A DNA stretch of 9,951 bases. It comes from Sphingomonadaceae bacterium. Its GTDB lineage: Bacteria > Pseudomonadota > Alphaproteobacteria > Sphingomonadales > Sphingomonadaceae. The notes beneath the pieces were generated by a model that had not been told where the DNA came from, ran no database searches, and saw nothing but the letters and a program-made list of their open reading frames with translations. Shown here in pieces: positions 7,374 through 9,951 of the stretch (position 1 is the first letter of the stretch; each line of letters opens with the position of its first letter). The DNA lies in NCBI GenBank assembly GCA_014380205.1, contig JACMKH010000213.1, positions 1 through 9,951 on the forward strand, written 5' to 3'. The position numbers were made by a program, and so were the translations under genes.

Positions 7374-8245
7374 GCCGGCTTGCGGGTCATCACGCGCTGA
7401 TCACGGGCGGCGGCACGGGGATCGGCGCCGCGATCGCCAAGGCGCTCGTGCTCGAAGGCGCCAAACTGACGCTGGTGGGGCGCCGGCGCGAGCCGCTCGA
7501 ACAGACCGCGCAGGCGATCGCGCACCTCCATCGCGCGCCACCCGAAGACGACCGCCTGGCCTGGATCGCGAGCGAGGGGCTTTCGATCGAAGCGCCCGAT
7601 CATTCGTACAGGAAGATCGGCGGTACGCCCGACTGGACCGTGATCGTCCCCGCCGACGTCACCGAGCGCGCGGCTGTCGACGCCGCCTTCGCCGCCGCGC
7701 GCGAGACGCACGGGCCGATCACCATCCTCGTCAACAACGCAGGCGTCGCCGAATCCTCGCCCTTCGCCAAGATCGGCGCGGAGGACTGGCGGCGCGTCCT
7801 CGCGGTCAATCTCGACGGTGTGTTCCACTGCTGCCAGGCCGCGCTCCCCGATTTGCTCGCCGCCGAGCAGGCGCGAATCGTCACCATCGCATCGATCGCG
7901 GGGCTGCGCGGTGGCGCCTATATCGCGCCCTATGTCGCGGCCAAGCACGGCGCTGTCGGCCTGACTCGCGCGCTTGCCGCCGAGTTCGCCAAGACCAATC
8001 TGACAGTCAACGCGGTCTGCCCCGGCTATGTCGAGACCGACCTCGTCACGCGCGCGGTATCCAACATCATGGAGAAGACCGGGCGCGGCGAGGAGGAGGC
8101 GCGCGCCGCGCTCGTCGCGGGCAACCCGCAGGGACGGATGATCGACGCCGGCGAGGTCGCAGCGGCGGTGGTCTGGCTGTGCCTGCCCGAGAGCCGCTCG
8201 GTCAACGGCCAGGCGATCGCGATCGACGGAGGAGGAACCGCGTGA
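7370..8245 (+). CDS. SDR-family oxidoreductase with an internal insertion
   Basis: Short-chain dehydrogenase of 291 residues. TGGGTGIG is at 12-19, NNAG at 122-125, and the catalytic residues are N147, S175, Y188 and K192 (YVAAK). R38-R39 after beta-2 suggests NADPH. The end, [14 protein letters not shown], is the usual SDR C-terminus. The GTG start at 7370 overlaps the previous stop in GTGA, implying translational coupling; starting at [14 protein letters not shown] matches the family. An unusual stretch of about 35 residues (roughly 52-88) lies between the beta-2/alpha region and the conserved DV (96-97), making the protein some 40 residues longer than a typical 250-residue SDR. In the operon it probably oxidises or reduces a hydroxy/oxo alicyclic CoA intermediate made by the preceding flavoprotein. 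Confidence 0.92.
   Translation: MSRLAGHHALITGGGTGIGAAIAKALVLEGAKLTLVGRRREPLEQTAQAIAHLHRAPPEDDRLAWIASEGLSIEAPDHSYRKIGGTPDWTVIVPADVTERAAVDAAFAAARETHGPITILVNNAGVAESSPFAKIGAEDWRRVLAVNLDGVFHCCQAALPDLLAAEQARIVTIASIAGLRGGAYIAPYVAAKHGAVGLTRALAAEFAKTNLTVNAVCPGYVETDLVTRAVSNIMEKTGRGEEEARAALVAGNPQGRMIDAGEVAAAVVWLCLPESRSVNGQAIAIDGGGTA
8231..8238 (+). promoter_or_regulatory. Shine-Dalgarno site inside the SDR gene for the crotonase GTG start
   Basis: GGAGGAAC (8231-8238, preceded by GGA at 8228-8230) lies a few bases before the GTG at 8242. It is contained in the codons for the SDR's final DGGG residues. It supports GTG at 8242 as the true start of the crotonase gene and shows coupled translation across the four-base overlap. 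Confidence 0.7.
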
Positions 8246-9051
8246 ACCCCGAGAGCTTCTCCCCCGCGCATTTCGGCTGGGCCTTCGATGACGGCGTCGC
8301 GACGGTCACGCTGAACCGGCCCGAGCGCAAGAACCCGCTGACCTTCGACAGCTACGCCGAGCTGCGCGACCTGTTCCGCGATCTGGTCTACACGCCCGAG
8401 GTCAAGGCGGTCGTGATCACGGGCGCGGGGGGCAATTTCAGCTCGGGGGGCGACGTCCACGAGATCATCGGCCCGCTCACCAAGATGGGCATGCCCGGCC
8501 TGCTCGATTTCACGCGGATGACCGGCGACCTGATCAAGGCGATCCGCGCCTGCCCCCAACCAGTGATCGCCGCGCTCGACGGCGTGTGCGTCGGCGCTGG
8601 CGCGGCGGTGGCGATGGCGTCGGACATCCGCTTCGCGACGCCTGAGACCAAGACGGCCTTTCTGTTCAGCCGCGTCGGGCTTGCCGGCTGCGACATGGGC
8701 GTCTCGGCGATGCTGCCGCGGATCATCGGCCAGGGCCGCGCCGCCGAGCTACTGTTCACGGGGCGCGTGATGACCGCCGACGAGGGCTTCGCCTGGGGCT
8801 TCCACAACCGGCTCGTCGCGGCCGACGCGCTGTTCGGCGAAGCCCTCGCCTTCGCGCGCGCGCTGGCGGACGGCCCGACCTTCGCGCACGGCATCACCAA
8901 GACCCAGCTCAACACCGAATGGGCCGTCAGCCTCGAGACCGCGATCGAGATGGAGGCGCAGGCGCAGGCGATCTGCATGGCGACCAACGATTTCCGCCGG
9001 GCGTTCGAGGCGTTCGCGGAGAAGAAGACGCCCGTGTTCGAAGGCGATTGA
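8242..9051 (+). CDS. enoyl-CoA hydratase/isomerase (crotonase) family protein
   Basis: Crotonase-fold protein of 269 residues expected to act on an acyl-CoA thioester. The first oxyanion-hole segment is [17 protein letters not shown] (59-75); the second is [16 protein letters not shown] (113-128). At the position of rat hydratase Glu144 there is alanine (A122), and I find no glutamate matching Glu164; between 112 and 160 the only acidic residues are D128, E135 and D151. D151, in GLAGCDMG, aligns best with the Asp204 region of dienoyl-CoA isomerase. The reaction may therefore be isomerisation, ring hydrolysis or another thioester chemistry rather than simple hydration. The GTG start at 8242 overlaps the SDR stop by 4 nt. 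The stop overlaps the next ATG by one base (TGATG). The family is certain; the reaction is not. Confidence 0.9.
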   Translation: MNPESFSPAHFGWAFDDGVATVTLNRPERKNPLTFDSYAELRDLFRDLVYTPEVKAVVITGAGGNFSSGGDVHEIIGPLTKMGMPGLLDFTRMTGDLIKAIRACPQPVIAALDGVCVGAGAAVAMASDIRFATPETKTAFLFSRVGLAGCDMGVSAMLPRIIGQGRAAELLFTGRVMTADEGFAWGFHNRLVAADALFGEALAFARALADGPTFAHGITKTQLNTEWAVSLETAIEMEAQAQAICMATNDFRRAFEAFAEKKTPVFEGD

Positions 9052-9951
9052 TGGCGGACCGCAGCTTTCTCGATTGGCCTTTCTTCGACGACAGCCATCG
9101 CACGCTCGCCGATTCGCTCGAAGCCTGGTGCGCTTCCGAGCTCGATCATGCGCACGGCGACGACATCGACGCCGAATGTCGCGCGCTCGTCCGCAAGCTC
9201 GGCGAGGCCGGCTGGCTGCGCCATTGCGTTCCGGCCGCGTACGGCGGCGCGCATGAGGGGCTCGACGTTCGCTCGCTCGCGCTGATCCGCGAGACGCTCG
9301 CGCGCCACTCGGGGCTCGCCGATTTCGCCTTTGCCATGCAGGGGCTCGGATCGGGGACGATCACGCTGTTCGGCACCGAGGCGCAGAAGCGGGCCTATCT
9401 GCCCGCCGTCGCGCGTGGCGAGAAGATCGCCGCCTTCGCGCTGACCGAGCCCGAATCGGGCTCGGACGTCGCATCGATGGAGACGCGCGCCGAGACGACC
9501 GATGACGGCTATGCGCTAAACGGCGCCAAGACCTACATCTCCAACGGCGGGATCGCCGACTATTACGTGCTGTTCGCGCGCACCGGCGAGGCGCCGGGGG
9601 CGAAGGGCATCTCGTGCTTCATCGTCGACGCAGACGCGCCCGGCCTCGAAATCGCCGAGCGCATCCGCGTGATCGCGCCCCACCCGCTCGCCACGCTGCG
9701 CTTCATCGACATGCGCCTCCCCACTGAAGCGTTGCTCGGCGAGGGCGGGCGCGGCTTCGCGCAGGCGATGGCGACGCTCGACATCTTCCGCACCACGGTC
9801 GGCGCGGCGGCGCTCGGCTTCGCGCGGCGCGCCATGCCGAGCGCCTCCGCGCCGACCGTGGTGCGGAAGATGTCGAGCGAAGCATATGCCACCCGCAGTC
9901 CCTTGCCCGCCGCGCCGATCAGCGCGCCCGCACCGACGCGGCAGTCATCGA
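9051..9951 (+). CDS. acyl-CoA dehydrogenase, cut off by an inverted junction near its middle
   Basis: FAD-dependent acyl-CoA dehydrogenase starting at the ATG in TGATG, one base over the crotonase stop. The N-terminal helical domain (about 10-125) and the middle beta domain are normal: [13 protein letters not shown] (129-141), TYISNGGIA (161-169), then [19 protein letters not shown] and [20 protein letters not shown] (242-261). A complete member would have about 380 residues and a C-terminal domain with the catalytic glutamate. Here homology stops at about residue 261 (base 9833). The frame stays open to the window edge only because it then reads the antisense of another dehydrogenase gene (see 9828-9951). 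The last 40 or so residues are therefore not genuine. It would supply the dehydrogenation step of the beta-oxidation-like part of the pathway. Confidence 0.9.
   Translation, partial: MADRSFLDWPFFDDSHRTLADSLEAWCASELDHAHGDDIDAECRALVRKLGEAGWLRHCVPAAYGGAHEGLDVRSLALIRETLARHSGLADFAFAMQGLGSGTITLFGTEAQKRAYLPAVARGEKIAAFALTEPESGSDVASMETRAETTDDGYALNGAKTYISNGGIADYYVLFARTGEAPGAKGISCFIVDADAPGLEIAERIRVIAPHPLATLRFIDMRLPTEALLGEGGRGFAQAMATLDIFRTTVGAAALGFARRAMPSASAPTVVRKMSSEAYATRSPLPAAPISAPAPTRQSS
9775..9879. repeat. near-perfect palindrome at the inverted acyl-CoA dehydrogenase junction
   Basis: Bases 9775-9818 and 9836-9879 are reverse complements over 44 nt with one mismatch (9808/9846). The 17-nt centre is also mostly self-complementary about base 9827, with mismatched pairs at 9819/9835 and 9821/9833. 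Both strands encode the same protein motif: [19 protein letters not shown] on + and [19 protein letters not shown] on minus. Identity collapses immediately outside the arms. Cruciform-forming palindromes of this size are usually unstable in bacteria, so a fold-back or assembly chimera is the leading explanation. Confidence 0.9.
9828..9951 (-). pseudogene. fragment of a second acyl-CoA dehydrogenase in inverted orientation
   Basis: Reading leftward from 9949, the minus strand encodes [18 protein letters not shown], then [18 protein letters not shown], then LGMARRA. This is the end of the middle domain and start of the C-terminal domain of an acyl-CoA dehydrogenase. It aligns residue for residue with [19 protein letters not shown] onward of the + strand gene, but outside the palindrome it is clearly a different paralogue ([12 protein letters not shown] against [12 protein letters not shown]). 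Its N-terminal part would lie beyond the window, and its C-terminal part is replaced by antisense of the first gene. Clusters of this kind often carry two adjacent acyl-CoA dehydrogenase genes, so this may be the neighbouring gene joined in the wrong orientation. Confidence 0.8.

Noticed and set aside
9775..9879. The palindrome as a transcription terminator or attachment site.
   Set aside because: Both arms are conserved protein-coding sequence in the middle of dehydrogenase genes and there is no T-tract. A terminator or recombination site would not sit at matching codons of two paralogues.
9834..9951. The open frame continuing the + acyl-CoA dehydrogenase to the window end as a novel C-terminus.
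   Set aside because: This part is the reverse complement of another acyl-CoA dehydrogenase fragment. The + translation is low-complexity Ala/Pro/Ser sequence with no similarity to the family C-terminal domain.

Overview
The window is GC-rich, with G or C at almost every third codon position and GTG starts in overlapping gene pairs. The MiaB sequence, the dispersed hairpin repeats and the style of the aromatic-CoA genes suggest an alphaproteobacterium, most likely a member of the Sphingomonadales. That assignment is an inference from sequence style, not from a marker-gene comparison. No rRNA, tRNA, CRISPR array, transposase or phage gene was seen.

Layout. (1) 1-1373: a possible C-terminal tail of a + strand gene (ending at 53), then miaB on the minus strand. 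(2) 1374-1586: an intergenic region with three successive hairpins, probably a dispersed repeat. (3) 1587-2372: a 3-hydroxyacyl-CoA-dehydrogenase-like short-chain dehydrogenase (SDR) on +. (4) 2389-2480: a long inverted repeat of the common 'GTCATTCCCGCG..GCGGGAATCC' type, lying between two convergent genes. (5) 2510-4039: an AMP-forming acyl/aryl-CoA synthetase on minus. (6) 4080-9951: a run of + genes: a GT61 (DUF563) glycosyltransferase-like protein, a two-domain flavoprotein of the 2-aminobenzoyl-CoA/salicylyl-CoA monooxygenase-reductase type, an SDR, a crotonase-fold protein and an acyl-CoA dehydrogenase. The last four overlap by 1-4 nt or lie close together and look like one operon.

How the genes fit together. 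The CoA ligase would activate an aromatic acid. The FAD-monooxygenase/OYE fusion would hydroxylate and reduce the ring of the CoA ester without ring-cleaving oxygenases. The SDR, crotonase and acyl-CoA dehydrogenase would then carry out beta-oxidation-like steps. This resembles the aerobic CoA-dependent anthranilate route described in Azoarcus evansii. The true substrate is not shown by the sequence.

Oddities. The right end carries a near-perfect 105-nt palindrome (9775-9879). There the + strand acyl-CoA dehydrogenase runs head-on into the reverse complement of the homologous part of a second, different acyl-CoA dehydrogenase, and the C-terminal halves of both are missing. An assembly or library chimera at a contig end is the likeliest explanation; a real inversion/deletion is the alternative. 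Other points are a crotonase without the usual catalytic glutamates, an SDR with a roughly 35-residue insertion, and a lone GT61 gene inside a catabolic cluster. I see no clearly new biological system here.
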